Part shown: in pieces, positions 9,667 to 18,726 of the stretch | Layout of the letters: each line of letters opens with the position of its first letter | Position numbering within the stretch: position 1 is the first letter of the stretch | NCBI RefSeq assembly: GCF_003003055.1 | Contig: NZ_PVTV01000013.1 | Span: forward strand, 124,001 to 188,000 | DNA from: Jezberella montanilacus | Lineage (GTDB): Bacteria > Pseudomonadota > Gammaproteobacteria > Burkholderiales > Burkholderiaceae_B | DNA: 64,000 nt | Direction of reading: 5' to 3' | The notes under the pieces: model-generated | Database searches by the model: none | Told to the model about the DNA's origin: nothing | Seen by the model: only the letters and a program-made list of their open reading frames with translations | Program-made: the position numbers and the translations under genes

Positions 9667-11019
9667 TCACATTTGGCTAGTTGAGGCGCGAAGCGCGGGA
9701 CGTCGCGCTGCTAACAAATAGCAAATATAGGACAAAGCATACATGCATGCCGTCGCAAGCATTATCCCCTGCAAGCCAAGTCGAGGTGCAAGGACAAAGT
9801 TCAAAACGGCCTTCAACGTAAAATTGAACACAGCAATCAGGGCAATCAAGCTATAACGTTGTTGGCTGGCAAGCAATTGAACTAAAACCAGCACACCAAA
9901 ATAGAAAGGGACTTGAAGCAAACCCCACCGCAGCACGCTGGCGACAATCTCTGTGTCTGCCGCTGTAAACGCACCACGTTCGAACAATAAAGCAACGCCG
10001 ATGGGGGTGAGTACCCATGCGGCCAGTGCAGCAGCAAAACCTGCTGCAAGCATCAGCACTGACCACTTCAAAGCCATAGTCCGGGCTCTCATGCTATCGC
10101 CGCTGCTTTGGATATCAGCCAAAACAGGGAGTGCCGCACGACCGACTGAAGCCGCCCCAATACCCAACAACAATGACAAGAGCCGCGACGCATAACCCAT
10201 TGTCGAATTTGCATGATTACCGATCGTCGCGGCAGCATATTGATCGAGTGGCCCGACAAAGCTCATTGCAATTTGCCCGATCAGCATAATACCCATGGCA
10301 TTAAACAGCGTCGGCCATTCGTCGGATCGAAACGATAGCTTTGGGATCCCCCAACCTGCTTCATCTGCCTTCGCCGCAAGGGAGACAATCCAAACCGTTT
10401 GAACAATAAAACCGACCAAGCTACCCCATAGCAGTGGGGGAAGGCCACTCGCAGGTCCGGCGAGCAATAGCCAGACCAGCAACACCAATGCTGGCACACT
10501 ATCAAGCAAGGTATTGATGTGGCGTTCTTGAGCTCTGAGCCGAGCCGCACTAAAACCGACGAACAGAGTTAGCAGGGCGCCAGGCGCAAAAGCCCATAGC
10601 AACGAGGTGGTCATCCCTTGCACCTCAGCGCTCAGACTTGCACCGAGTTGTTTAAGGATTTCAGGCCAGGCGCAAATCGTTAATACAACGAGCGCGACAC
10701 CTAAAAGCAACAACCATCCTTGAAACTCTCTGACGAAGCTAGTCTTCTCTTTGGGCGTCTTTTTATTGAGCGCAACCAGCACGGGTATCAAAACAACTGA
10801 CAGAACCCCCACCACTGTGACAGGCAGCCAGGTTGTCAGGGTCATGGTGAATTGGTAAGCATCGACCTCGGGGCTCATGCCGTACCGATAAGCAATCGCC
10901 ATTTCTTTTAAGGCGCCTGCCATTTTGCCTATCACCAGAAAAAATGCGACACGGCCAGCTGCTCGCGCTATCCGATGGTGATCCTGGTGGATAGCTGAGA
11001 ATCGCGCACGCAGGTTCAT
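9667..11019 (-). CDS. MurJ/Wzx-like lipid-linked oligosaccharide flippase
   Basis: This 450-residue polytopic membrane protein has about 12 hydrophobic segments and belongs to the MOP/MviN superfamily. The LFERGAFTAADTEIV segment near the middle-to-end is typical of MurJ-type flippases, as is the N-terminal VFFLVIGKMAGALKEM-like region. In a polysaccharide operon it most likely flips the undecaprenyl-linked repeat unit, the job of Wzx, rather than being the essential lipid II flippase. I use the ATG at 11019; a TTG just before it would add one residue. It lies 21 bases after the epimerase gene. No Wzy polymerase or O-antigen ligase is visible next to it. Confidence 0.8.
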   Translation of the reverse strand: MNLRARFSAIHQDHHRIARAAGRVAFFLVIGKMAGALKEMAIAYRYGMSPEVDAYQFTMTLTTWLPVTVVGVLSVVLIPVLVALNKKTPKEKTSFVREFQGWLLLLGVALVVLTICAWPEILKQLGASLSAEVQGMTTSLLWAFAPGALLTLFVGFSAARLRAQERHINTLLDSVPALVLLVWLLLAGPASGLPPLLWGSLVGFIVQTVWIVSLAAKADEAGWGIPKLSFRSDEWPTLFNAMGIMLIGQIAMSFVGPLDQYAAATIGNHANSTMGYASRLLSLLLGIGAASVGRAALPVLADIQSSGDSMRARTMALKWSVLMLAAGFAAALAAWVLTPIGVALLFERGAFTAADTEIVASVLRWGLLQVPFYFGVLVLVQLLASQQRYSLIALIAVFNFTLKAVLNFVLAPRLGLQGIMLATACMYALSYICYLLAARRPALRASTSQM

Positions 11020-11040
11020 CAAGGCAGGCTATATGAGGGG

Positions 11041-12066
11041 TCAGCGCAAAAATTGTGTGTACCAGGGCATTGCCACTTCAATCCCTTGCAACACGTCGTA
11101 TAAAGGCTGGTAACCAAGCAAGTTTGTTGCTTTACTGATGTCTGCCTGAGAATGCCGCACATCGCCGGCACGAAAGTCCCGATACACCGGTTGCTTGTCA
11201 ACAGCCACGCCATGAGTGGCCAGCGCCTGCACCAGGTAACGGTGTAGTTCATTCAAACTCGTTCGGGCATTAACCGCGACGTTATAAATCTGATTAGCAC
11301 CTTCGCCGTGCGCCACAGCAGCAAGGATGTTGGCTTGGACTGCATTGTCAACAAAACAAAAATCTCGGCTGGTTTCACCGTCGCCATTAATCAGCACATC
11401 TTCGTTGCGCACCATTGAAGCGATCCATTTCGGGATCACCGCAGCGTAAGCACCATTTGGATCTTGCCGTTTACCAAAGACGTTGAAGTAGCGCAGACCA
11501 ACACTGTTGAAATCATAGGATCGGCTAAAAACATCGGCATACAACTCATTGACATACTTTGTCACCGCGTAAGGCGACAAGGGCTTGCCAATTCGATCCT
11601 CTACTTTGGGCAACCCAGGGTGGTCACCATAGGTAGAGCTCGAGGCAGCATAAACAAAGCCGCTAACCTTAGCATCACGAGCCGCAACCAGCATGTTCAG
11701 AAAGCCGTTGATGTTTACATCGTTGGTCAGGATCGGATCGGCCAAGGATCTGGGTACCGAACCCAACGCAGCCTGATGCAAGACATAGTCGACGTCTAGC
11801 ACTGCCTTTTGACAGGTATCGAGGTGACGGATATCACCTTCTATAAAGGTAAAACGCCCCCATTGCCCAGAGCCGACAGTATTCTTTACTTCGTCAAGAT
11901 TGTGTTGATACCCAGTGGCAAAGTTATCCAGGCCGACAACGTACTGATCCAGCCCAAGCAGGGTTTCAAGCAGGTTTGAACCGATAAAGCCCGCGCAACC
12001 TGTAACCAACCAAGTTTTGGGATTTTTAACTAGTTCTGCCTTAGCCTGCTCGTATTTTGTTGTCAT
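11041..12066 (-). CDS. wbpP: NAD-dependent UDP-N-acetylglucosamine 4-epimerase (TviC/WbpP type)
   Basis: This 341-residue extended short-chain dehydrogenase has the nucleotide-binding motif [11 protein letters not shown] near residue 23 and the catalytic YAVTKY (Tyr-x3-Lys) preceded by SSSTYGD. The long N-terminal stretch before the Gly motif and the sequence [10 protein letters not shown] are typical of the WbpP/TviC group, which converts UDP-GlcNAc or its uronic acid to the galacto form. The ATG at 12066 has AAGGA six bases upstream; a TTG one codon earlier is possible. It sits between the TviB-type dehydrogenase and the flippase, so it probably works with TviB to make UDP-GalNAcA. Confidence 0.88.
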   Translation of the reverse strand: MTTKYEQAKAELVKNPKTWLVTGCAGFIGSNLLETLLGLDQYVVGLDNFATGYQHNLDEVKNTVGSGQWGRFTFIEGDIRHLDTCQKAVLDVDYVLHQAALGSVPRSLADPILTNDVNINGFLNMLVAARDAKVSGFVYAASSSTYGDHPGLPKVEDRIGKPLSPYAVTKYVNELYADVFSRSYDFNSVGLRYFNVFGKRQDPNGAYAAVIPKWIASMVRNEDVLINGDGETSRDFCFVDNAVQANILAAVAHGEGANQIYNVAVNARTSLNELHRYLVQALATHGVAVDKQPVYRDFRAGDVRHSQADISKATNLLGYQPLYDVLQGIEVAMPWYTQFLR

Positions 12067-12098
12067 CAAAAATCCTTGGAATACTGATTACTTTTCTG

Positions 12099-12118
12099 GT
12101 TGACACGGTCATGTCAAC
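12099..12118. promoter_or_regulatory. 20-base palindrome between epimerase and dehydrogenase genes
   Basis: GTTGACA and TGTCAAC flank a six-base spacer in the 76-base gap between the two sugar-nucleotide genes. On the minus strand the left arm contains a perfect TTGACA hexamer, so the dyad could be an operator over the -35 of an internal promoter. A matching -10 hexamer at good spacing is not clear. It has no U tract and is therefore unlikely to be a terminator. Confidence 0.35.
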
Positions 12119-12142
12119 GCTATCAAATCAATCCTAAGACCA

Positions 12143-13429
12143 TTACAGCCTGAGATCCGTGCAATCTGCCGGGAACACATACTTTAGATCGTATAAAACG
12201 TGAGTAGCTTTCCCCAGCTTGCGGATGGCTTCCGAGCCCATCTCAGCAAACTGATGGTGAGCGACAGCAAGAATGACAGCGTCGTATGTGTTGGGTACTA
12301 AATCCTGGACTGGGGTAATGTCATATTCTTCAACCGCTTCTTTACTGCTGACCCAAGGATCATAGACATCAACCCTTACGTTATAAGCCTGAAGTTCGCG
12401 GACAATATCCACAACCCGCGTGTTGCGCAGATCAGGGCAGTTTTCTTTAAAAGCCAGGCCCATCACAAGCACTCTTGCGTTCAGTACACCCACATTTTTG
12501 CGTGTCATGGCTTTCAGCAATTGCGACACGACGTAATTACCCATGGCGTCGTTCAGCCTGCGCCCTGCCAAAATGATCTCTGGCTTATACCCCAGCGCTT
12601 GAGCCTTGTGGGTCAGGTAATAAGGATCGACACCAATGCAGTGGCCACCGACGAGGCCTGGCCTGAAGGGGAGGAAGTTCCATTTAGTCCCCGCGGCCTG
12701 CAGGACAGCCTCGGTATCAATGCCCATAATGTTGAAAATTAAAGCGAGCTCATTGATCAGCGCAATGTTGACGTCTCGCTGCGTGTTTTCAATGACTTTG
12801 GCGGCCTCTGCAACCCTAATACTGGGGGCCAGGTGTGTGCCAACCACGACGATTTGCCTATAGAGCTCATCGACTAGCTGCGCGATTTCAGGGGTTGACC
12901 CTGACGTCACTTTTTTAATCGTGCTCACTCGATGAGCTTTGTCGCCGGGGTTAATACGCTCGGGGCTATAGCCAGCAAAAAAATCGTCGTTGAACTTTAA
13001 CCCTGAAACGCGTTCTAGGACCGGCACGCATACTTCTTCGGTCGCACCTGGATAAACGGTTGATTCGTAGATAACCAAATCACCTTTTTTCAGCACCGCA
13101 GCAATCGTTTCGCTGGCCTTAATCAGAGGCTCGAGATCGGGGTTTTTATACTGATCGATAGGGGTCGGAACAGTGACGATAAATACGTTGGCATTGCCAA
13201 GTGTCGACCGATCCAATGTATACGTTAAATGCTTCGCGCTGGCGAGCTCTTCATCGTCTACCTCTAGGGTGTGATCCCGGCCTGACTTAAGCTCCGCAAT
13301 TCTCTCAGCATTGATATCAAACCCAACGACTGGTATTTTTTTACCGAACTCGACCGCGAGCGGCAATCCTACATAACCCAACCCAACTACTGCAAGCCTA
13401 ACATCCTGAATCTGCAAAGTACTCTCCAC
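12143..13429 (-). CDS. wbpO: UDP-N-acetyl-hexosamine 6-dehydrogenase (TviB/WbpO type)
   Basis: This 428-residue nucleotide-sugar dehydrogenase oxidises UDP-GlcNAc or UDP-GalNAc to the uronic acid with two NAD. An N-terminal Rossmann motif [12 protein letters not shown] is followed by the central domain with [11 protein letters not shown] and the catalytic [12 protein letters not shown] (Cys). The C-terminal domain contains [14 protein letters not shown]. It belongs to the TviB/WbpO/Cap5L group rather than plain UDP-glucose dehydrogenases. The start is uncertain: GTG at 13429, or TTG at 13417, which has a better-placed GGAGAG ribosome site. It is the first gene of the polysaccharide operon, downstream of a terminator-containing element at 13520-13552. 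Confidence 0.9.
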   Translation of the reverse strand: MESTLQIQDVRLAVVGLGYVGLPLAVEFGKKIPVVGFDINAERIAELKSGRDHTLEVDDEELASAKHLTYTLDRSTLGNANVFIVTVPTPIDQYKNPDLEPLIKASETIAAVLKKGDLVIYESTVYPGATEEVCVPVLERVSGLKFNDDFFAGYSPERINPGDKAHRVSTIKKVTSGSTPEIAQLVDELYRQIVVVGTHLAPSIRVAEAAKVIENTQRDVNIALINELALIFNIMGIDTEAVLQAAGTKWNFLPFRPGLVGGHCIGVDPYYLTHKAQALGYKPEIILAGRRLNDAMGNYVVSQLLKAMTRKNVGVLNARVLVMGLAFKENCPDLRNTRVVDIVRELQAYNVRVDVYDPWVSSKEAVEEYDITPVQDLVPNTYDAVILAVAHHQFAEMGSEAIRKLGKATHVLYDLKYVFPADCTDLRL

Positions 13430-13519
13430 GCAAAAATGCGCCCTTGTTTTATTAAGCCCTATTTTAGAGCTTTAGTGCTCGGAGAGGGATTTGAGACTGA
13501 GTTTTATGAAATTGTAGAT

Positions 13520-13552
13520 AAAAAAAAGCCCAAGACTTTGCAGTCTTGGGCT
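13520..13552 (-). terminator. Strong intrinsic terminator
   Basis: A perfect 11-base-pair stem (13527-13537 with 13542-13552, four-base loop) is followed on the minus strand by eight T residues at 13527-13520. It ends either a small RNA or a leader transcript. It lies about 90 bases before the polysaccharide operon and 230 bases after coq7. Confidence 0.9.
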
Positions 13553-13612
13553 AAATCCACCAAAGGAGGAGGGTGGAGGAGACAATCTTGGCAAGCAAAG
13601 GAGCAATAGCTC
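13520..13612 (-). ncRNA. Candidate small RNA or attenuated leader with anti-Shine-Dalgarno motifs
   Basis: On the minus strand the sequence carries two copies of CTCCTCC within 17 bases (about 13563-13580). The second copy sits in the ten-base loop of a hairpin with arms TCCACC/GGTGGA (13577-13572 and 13561-13556). A terminator with an 11-bp stem and U8 follows at once. Exposed CUCCUCC complements ribosome binding sites, as in the CcsR/CUYCCUCCC family described in alphaproteobacteria. Two candidate promoters lie just upstream. The alternative is a regulatory leader of the downstream polysaccharide operon. The 5' end is not known; 13612 assumes the nearer promoter. Confidence 0.55.
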
Positions 13613-13616
13613 TGGC

Positions 13617-13643
13617 GCGTTAGCACTATCGTAACCAAGTCAA
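13617..13643 (-). promoter_or_regulatory. Candidate sigma-70 promoter, proximal
   Basis: On the minus strand TTGACT (13643-13638) is followed after 15 bases by TGC-TAACGC, an extended -10-like element (13622-13617). The spacing is short, so it is weaker than the distal candidate. It would give an RNA of about 90 bases ending at the U8 terminator. Confidence 0.35.
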
Positions 13644-13680
13644 CAGGTAACTTAACTACAAACTTCACATCCACAACTGA

Positions 13681-13709
13681 ATATTAACCTAGATTTTTGT
13701 GCATTGCAA
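13681..13709 (-). promoter_or_regulatory. Candidate sigma-70 promoter, distal
   Basis: TTGCAA (13709-13704), a 17-base spacer and TAATAT (13686-13681) on the minus strand. Spacing is ideal and both hexamers are close to consensus. Transcription would start near 13675 and reach the terminator at 13520 after about 155 bases. The rest of the 354-base gap 13430-13783 shows no open reading frame with a convincing start. Confidence 0.5.
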
Positions 13710-13783
13710 GAAATGACAGGTTGTCTATAGAATTCCTTGAAAATCGTTGTTTTTGTGCGACGCAACAAAATCTGTGGCTAGGG

Positions 13784-14470
13784 TTAAACCTTATAGGCAG
13801 TAAATGTCATGAGGCGTGACGTAAATTGCATCAATAGCTTGACCGGCAATGGCAGCTTTGCCGCGCCCTGCTCTTCTGCAGTCACTCGATGATCGGCTTC
13901 ATCTTTTTTCATTTGCGACACGATGGCTCTTGACCGATAGTCGTCTGCTGGCAAGCGAGTGAGGTGATTGTCGAGATGCGCTTCAACTTGCCTTTCAGTC
14001 TCGGCCATAAAGCCGAGATTACGGGCGACACCGGCCTTACCGGCTAGCAAACCCATGGCAAAAGAACCCGCATACCAAACTGGATTGAGCAGACTGGGGC
14101 GGCTTGACAGCTCGGACAAGCGCTCGCCGCACCACGCCAAATGATCGACCTCTTCTCTGGCCGCTTGCTGCAGAACCGCCCGAACCGCTTCATCGCGGCA
14201 AACCAGCGCTTGGCCTCGGTACAGCGCTTGCGCGCAGACTTCACCCACGTGATTAACTCTCATCAGACCAGCGGCATGGGCGCGTTGCTGCGGGCTCATT
14301 GGCTCTGAGGGTTGATCCGCTGTCAATCGGGCTGGATTCGGTCGTGTCGCTCGGGCGCCACCTGTCAATAAATCCAGAGCAACATCAATCTCGACAATGA
14401 CTGTATCTAACCAATGTGCCCGGCGTGTAAAAGTCACTCGCTTTTCAGACCAGGTGCTAGGGTCAGACAT
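13784..14470 (-). CDS. coq7: Demethoxyubiquinone hydroxylase Coq7
   Basis: This di-iron monooxygenase carries out the last hydroxylation of ubiquinone synthesis at the inner membrane. Of its 228 residues, the C-terminal two thirds hold the ferritin-like bundle, with iron-ligand motifs in VGEVCAQALY, EEVDHLAWC (ExxH), a glutamate in ETERQVEAHL, and KKDEADH (ExxH). The membrane-associating hydrophobic segment AGSFAMGLLAG lies between them. I use the ATG at 14470 with GGAAG upstream; a GTG at 14500 would add ten residues. The gene is divergent from the OsmC gene. Confidence 0.93.
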   Translation of the reverse strand: MSDPSTWSEKRVTFTRRAHWLDTVIVEIDVALDLLTGGARATRPNPARLTADQPSEPMSPQQRAHAAGLMRVNHVGEVCAQALYRGQALVCRDEAVRAVLQQAAREEVDHLAWCGERLSELSSRPSLLNPVWYAGSFAMGLLAGKAGVARNLGFMAETERQVEAHLDNHLTRLPADDYRSRAIVSQMKKDEADHRVTAEEQGAAKLPLPVKLLMQFTSRLMTFTAYKV

Positions 14471-14639
14471 AATCGCTTCCAGTGGGTCAAAGAGGTGCAC
14501 GAATCGTGCGAGCAGCTAGTGTAAACCCGTATGCCGTATCGTGGGAGAGCTTGGTCACAATCACCCCGTTTGCATGATTGGTATTCTCAACGACTTAAGG
14601 TTTATCATTCTCGCTTTACCAAAGGATTCGGGATCAGGG

Positions 14640-15086
14640 ATGGAATGCACAATTAACTGGGGTGGCCCGCAGGGTATGCTGTTTGTGGCTCAAACTGGCA
14701 GTGGACACATCGCGGCCATGGATGGTGCACCTGAGGGAGGGGGCAACAACTTGGCGCCCCGGCCAATGGAGCTTCTGCTGGCAGGCACAGGCGGGTGCAC
14801 TGCTTACGATGTCGTGCTGATTCTTAAGCGGGGGCGCCATGCCGTCACAGGCTGTTCGGTCAAGCTGCAAGCGGAGCGCGCGGACACTGATCCCAAAGTT
14901 TTTACGAGTATCCATTTCACGTTTACGGTGACTGGCAAAAATCTCTCGCGCACAGTGGTTGAGCGGGCAATTGCGCTGTCGCATGATAAGTACTGCTCGG
15001 CATCGGCGATGCTCGCTCATACCGCAAAGATTACGTGGTCGGCCGACATCATCGACGAAGCCCCGGCAGCCGCTGACAACGCTTAA
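14640..15086 (+). CDS. OsmC-family protein
   Basis: This 148-residue OsmC/Ohr-fold protein has the two redox cysteines of the family, one in GTGGCTAYDVV and one in DKYCSAS, which reduce organic hydroperoxides in characterised members. The start is set at the ATG at 14640 because homologues I recognise begin with this segment (MECTINW); upstream in-frame starts add 33 unconserved residues. A Shine-Dalgarno-like AAAGGA lies rather far (about 13 bases) upstream. thyA follows after 15 bases, so it may lead an OsmC-thyA-folA-DUF945 operon. Physiological substrate is unknown. Confidence 0.85.
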   Translation: MECTINWGGPQGMLFVAQTGSGHIAAMDGAPEGGGNNLAPRPMELLLAGTGGCTAYDVVLILKRGRHAVTGCSVKLQAERADTDPKVFTSIHFTFTVTGKNLSRTVVERAIALSHDKYCSASAMLAHTAKITWSADIIDEAPAAADNA

Positions 15087-15101
15087 TAGAGACCTGGACT
15101 G

Positions 15102-15896
15102 ATGAACCAATACGAAAACTTCATGCGGCATGTCTATACCAAGGGGACTGACAAGTCAGACCGCACAGGAACCGGCACGCGTTCGATATTTGGTCATCAG
15201 ATGCGCTTTGATTTGCAAGAAGGCTTCCCGCTGATCACGACTAAAAAGCTTCACACGCGCAGCATTTTTGTCGAGCTGCTCTGGTTCTTGCGTGGTGATT
15301 CAAACGTGCGATGGCTGCAAGAGAGAGGCGTCAGTATCTGGGATGAATGGGCAGGGGCCGATGGCGAATTAGGCCCCGTCTATGGTGTGCAGTGGCGCTC
15401 ATGGCCAACGCCTGACGGACGGCATATCGATCAAATCAGCCAAGTACTGGATCAAATTCGCCAAACACCAGATTCGCGCAGACTGATCGTGTCTGCCTGG
15501 AATGTTGCAGAAATCAAAAACATGGCATTACCGCCATGCCACGCATTTTTTCAATTTTACGTGGCCGACGGCAAACTATCGTGCCAGCTGTATCAACGCA
15601 GTGCGGATATTTTTCTAGGCGTGCCATTCAATATTGCGAGCTACGCCCTGCTCACCCACATGGTTGCTCAGCAATGCAATTTAGCGGTCGGCGATTTTAT
15701 CTGGACAGGTGGTGACTGCCACATCTACAGCAATCATTTTGAGCAAGTAGCGCTGCAGCTATCGCGCGAAGCCTTCCCGTACCCCAAACTCGTTATTCAG
15801 CGCAAACCAGACTCCCTGTTCGATTATCAGTTCGAGGATTTTGTCATCGAAAACTACGAACATCATCCCCATATCAAAGCACCTGTTGCGGTCTGA
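15102..15896 (+). CDS. thyA: Thymidylate synthase
   Basis: This 264-residue enzyme matches the E. coli length exactly and converts dUMP to dTMP using methylene-tetrahydrofolate. The catalytic nucleophile Cys146 sits in [12 protein letters not shown], and the dUMP-binding Arg region is [14 protein letters not shown]. The conserved [12 protein letters not shown] carries the Asn that selects dUMP. The C-terminus ends in Ala-Pro-Val-Ala-Val, close to the usual closing tail. folA begins 4 bases later, a logical pair since the reaction yields dihydrofolate. Confidence 0.97.
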   Translation: MNQYENFMRHVYTKGTDKSDRTGTGTRSIFGHQMRFDLQEGFPLITTKKLHTRSIFVELLWFLRGDSNVRWLQERGVSIWDEWAGADGELGPVYGVQWRSWPTPDGRHIDQISQVLDQIRQTPDSRRLIVSAWNVAEIKNMALPPCHAFFQFYVADGKLSCQLYQRSADIFLGVPFNIASYALLTHMVAQQCNLAVGDFIWTGGDCHIYSNHFEQVALQLSREAFPYPKLVIQRKPDSLFDYQFEDFVIENYEHHPHIKAPVAV

Positions 15897-15900
15897 TCCC

Positions 15901-16383
15901 ATGCGCCTATCCTTAATCGTCGCGTACGCCAAAAACAGAGTCATTGGGCGCAACAACACATTACCTTGGTCATTGCCAGGGGATTTGGCTCACTTTAAGC
16001 GGACAACACTTGGCTGCCCCATCATCATGGGCCGCAAAACCTGGGAGTCACTTGGACGACCGCTTCCGGGCCGTCGCAACATCGTTATTAGCCGTAACGC
16101 GAACTACGTAGCGAATGGCGCGGAAGTGGTCAGCGACTTGGCGACGGCTCAAGCATTAGTGAGCGAAGCGATTGAAGCATTTGTAATTGGTGGCGAGCAG
16201 ATATACGACGCAGCCTTGCCGTGTGCCGACCGTATCGTCGCAACCGAAATCAGCGCCTCAATCGAAGGCGATGCGCACTTCAGCGATCTGGATCCGAAAG
16301 CTTGGCAAGAAGCGTCTCGGGTTTCACAAACGCCTGAAAATGGAATCGAATATGACATTGTTGAATATCTGAGACGCCATTGA
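15901..16383 (+). CDS. folA: Dihydrofolate reductase
   Basis: This 160-residue enzyme reduces dihydrofolate to tetrahydrofolate with NADPH. Visible features are the N-terminal strand LSLIVAYAKNRVIG, the substrate loop LPWSLPGDLAHFK with the acidic active-site Asp, the NADPH motif MGRKTWESLGRPLPGR, and VIGGEQIY. The ATG at 15901 is chosen over an in-frame start at 15841, which would lie inside thyA. It is 4 bases after thyA and 31 bases before the DUF945 gene, all on one strand. Confidence 0.95.
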   Translation: MRLSLIVAYAKNRVIGRNNTLPWSLPGDLAHFKRTTLGCPIIMGRKTWESLGRPLPGRRNIVISRNANYVANGAEVVSDLATAQALVSEAIEAFVIGGEQIYDAALPCADRIVATEISASIEGDAHFSDLDPKAWQEASRVSQTPENGIEYDIVEYLRRH

Positions 16384-16414
16384 TCGTGAACAAACTCATC
16401 CTTCCGGGCTCCAC

Positions 16415-18316
16415 TTGAAAAAAACACTCCTTTCTAGCTTAGGCGGCGTCCTGTTATTGATTGTCGTCGTCTACTCGATCATCACTTGGTGGTCAGGGGA
16501 TCACATTGAGCAAGATACCCGCAATGGGATTGAGGTGCTAAACGAACGCCTGGCCGATAGCGGCTTGGGGCCCTTTACGATCAAAGAGATTGACTATAAA
16601 AGAGGTGTGTTTTCCAGTGAGGCTGTTTATGTCGTATCGCTTGCGTCTGCCACCCCTGATGCCCAACCCATCGACCTCAAGATTCGCAGCAAGATAGACC
16701 ACGGACCATTACCGTTACGTTCTCTGCTGAACGCTCAGTTCGCGCCTCATCTTGCCGTTATTCACAGTTCACTAGAACCGACGCCATACACAGAGAAACT
16801 ATTTGAGTACACAAAAGGTCGTCCTTTCATCGAAGGACAGACTTTGTTAGATCTGAATGGCGACGCACACAGTGACTGGACTCTGTTGCCCCTCGATGTT
16901 GCTCAGAACGGCGTACACACTGTCTTTAGCGGTGCAAAAATCAAAGTCAATGTTGGGGCCAACCTGAAGACTTGGCAGACCGAGGCTGAACTTGCGTCCT
17001 TGGATTTGACAGGTACCGCGCTGACCGTCTCCTTGCGTGGCGTGCGGTCTTACAACAACAGTCAGGATAATCCGACAGGGGTGAGCGTTGGCACACGTGG
17101 CGTCGCCATTAACGACCTGCAGATCAAACGAGCTGGGCTACCGAACCTGAAACTAACGGATTTGCAGAGCCGCTTCATTTTGAACGAAAACGAAAAGTTA
17201 CTCGATGGTGTGTTCAGTTACGACGCAGGTTCACTCATAATCGGCACCAAGGATCTGGGCAAATTAAATCTACTGGCATCTTTTGACCATCTGGACGCAG
17301 AGACGGTGAAATCTCTGGCTAATTTTTTCGGCAGTATTTGGCTACGATCGCTGAGCAATGCCCCTGACCAAGAACTCATTACCAGCTCTGACGTCAAAGC
17401 TTTTTGGCAACAAATGCAGGTTTTACTAAAAGACAAACCATCGTTCCACCTCAACCCGGTCTCATTAAAAAGCAGCACTGGTGAAAGTAAACTAGAACTG
17501 CATCTTGCAATGGCTCCCGCAGAAGTCAAACCAAGTGGTGTTGGTTTAACCAGCAATCCGCTCGGGGCTTTTCATGCGAGCCTAAATGTATCGCGACAGC
17601 TCGCGCTTACGATTTGGTCCGAAATCAAACGTGCGGACGGTATGCCAGAAAATAAGGCGCAGCAAGCGGCAGAGAAAGAAATCAACACTGCACTTTTCTT
17701 GGCCAGTATTGCGAAGCTAGTCAGGGTTTCTGGCGATAGTTTAAGTGCCAGTCTGACTCTGGATCAAAATGTTTTCAAACTCAACGGCAACAGCACGTCT
17801 GCCAGTGGGTTTTTGGCCTGGCTAGAGGCGACAACGCCGCAAGGTTGGCTATCAAGCAATGCGCCGACAGCACAAGAAGACCCTGACGATGCGATATCCA
17901 AGCGCAACTTTGATCCGCAATCCTTGATTGAGATTCTGACGTCTCAGGGACGCAAGTTTGAGCAACGAAAGGATGACCAGAGTGATCCTGTTATTCAGAT
18001 TGCGCCAGAAGATACGGGAGCCACCAGACTTGAGTTTGTTTTTGTCGGGTGCGGCAGTGACCCGACTTGCGAAGATGTAGTGCTAAGGGCCATCTACGAA
18101 CCGAAAAAGCCCCTGGCTACCAAGCGAGTTAGTGACTGGAATCAAGACCACAGTTTGGCAAAAGCACGAATCAATACAAGTCAAGAGCCAGTGCTTGAAA
18201 TGGATATTAGTACTTATGGCGGTCTCAGCAAAGATTCAATGCAGTCGATGGTGAGTGATTTTTTTGGCTTAGTTAAGGACTTTAACAAAGCACTGAACCA
18301 AAAGGTCGGCGACTAG
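16415..18316 (+). CDS. DUF945 (YdgA-like) family protein
   Basis: This 633-residue protein has an N-terminal hydrophobic segment (about residues 7-26) that probably anchors it in the inner membrane, with the rest in the periplasm. Early features are [19 protein letters not shown] and YKRGVFSS, both typical of the YdgA/DUF945 family. The long beta-rich remainder has no catalytic motif that I recognise. The start is a TTG at 16415 followed by a Lys-rich signal-anchor start; no usable ATG is nearby. Function is not known. It ends sharing the bases CTAG with the stop codon of convergent gcvH. Confidence 0.75.
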   Translation: MKKTLLSSLGGVLLLIVVVYSIITWWSGDHIEQDTRNGIEVLNERLADSGLGPFTIKEIDYKRGVFSSEAVYVVSLASATPDAQPIDLKIRSKIDHGPLPLRSLLNAQFAPHLAVIHSSLEPTPYTEKLFEYTKGRPFIEGQTLLDLNGDAHSDWTLLPLDVAQNGVHTVFSGAKIKVNVGANLKTWQTEAELASLDLTGTALTVSLRGVRSYNNSQDNPTGVSVGTRGVAINDLQIKRAGLPNLKLTDLQSRFILNENEKLLDGVFSYDAGSLIIGTKDLGKLNLLASFDHLDAETVKSLANFFGSIWLRSLSNAPDQELITSSDVKAFWQQMQVLLKDKPSFHLNPVSLKSSTGESKLELHLAMAPAEVKPSGVGLTSNPLGAFHASLNVSRQLALTIWSEIKRADGMPENKAQQAAEKEINTALFLASIAKLVRVSGDSLSASLTLDQNVFKLNGNSTSASGFLAWLEATTPQGWLSSNAPTAQEDPDDAISKRNFDPQSLIEILTSQGRKFEQRKDDQSDPVIQIAPEDTGATRLEFVFVGCGSDPTCEDVVLRAIYEPKKPLATKRVSDWNQDHSLAKARINTSQEPVLEMDISTYGGLSKDSMQSMVSDFFGLVKDFNKALNQKVGD

Positions 18317-18690
18317 TCTTGCGCAATGGCCTCATAAGACGAAGCGTCAAGAAGCTTGTCTGCGTCTGACATCTGATCTGGTTTGATCTTAAAAATCCAG
18401 GTTCCATAAGGATCTTCATTGATAAGATCGGGGGTGTCATTCAGGGCATCATTGAAAGCAAGGATTTCACCCGAGACTGGTGCATGGATATCCGATGCTG
18501 CTTTAACCGATTCAACCACGCCAGCCACTGCGCCAGCTGTCAATTTGCCACCCACTTTGACATCACCGACGAACACCAGATCGCCTAATTGTTCTTGGGC
18601 AGGATCCGAGATGCCAACCAGCATCAAATCACCCTCTGCTTTGATCCATTCGTGAGTGCTTGCATATCGACGATCGTTTGGTATGTTCAT
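18313..18690 (-). CDS. gcvH: Glycine cleavage system H protein
   Basis: This 125-residue lipoyl carrier shuttles the aminomethyl group in glycine cleavage. The lipoylated lysine is Lys63 in [14 protein letters not shown] near the start and [12 protein letters not shown] near the end are conserved. Size is normal for the family. gcvT and gcvP, which usually flank it, are absent from this window: the upstream neighbour is a flavoprotein gene on the same strand and the downstream neighbour is DUF945. It may therefore be an orphan copy, or the sole copy placed away from its partners. Confidence 0.95.
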   Translation of the reverse strand: MNIPNDRRYASTHEWIKAEGDLMLVGISDPAQEQLGDLVFVGDVKVGGKLTAGAVAGVVESVKAASDIHAPVSGEILAFNDALNDTPDLINEDPYGTWIFKIKPDQMSDADKLLDASSYEAIAQD

Positions 18691-18726
18691 GACAGCCCCG
18701 CTAGTTTGCGCTGATCCTCATTGTAT

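Noticed and set aside
13556-13600. Short minus-strand frame ending in two Trp codons and a stop before the terminator, like a trp leader peptide.
   Set aside because: The only start is a TTG without a ribosome binding site, and no tryptophan gene lies downstream. The Trp codons arise from the GGTGGA arm of the hairpin.
14634-15131. 165-codon minus-strand frame opposite the OsmC gene.
   Set aside because: It lies fully opposite OsmC and the start of thyA, both well supported; no domain.
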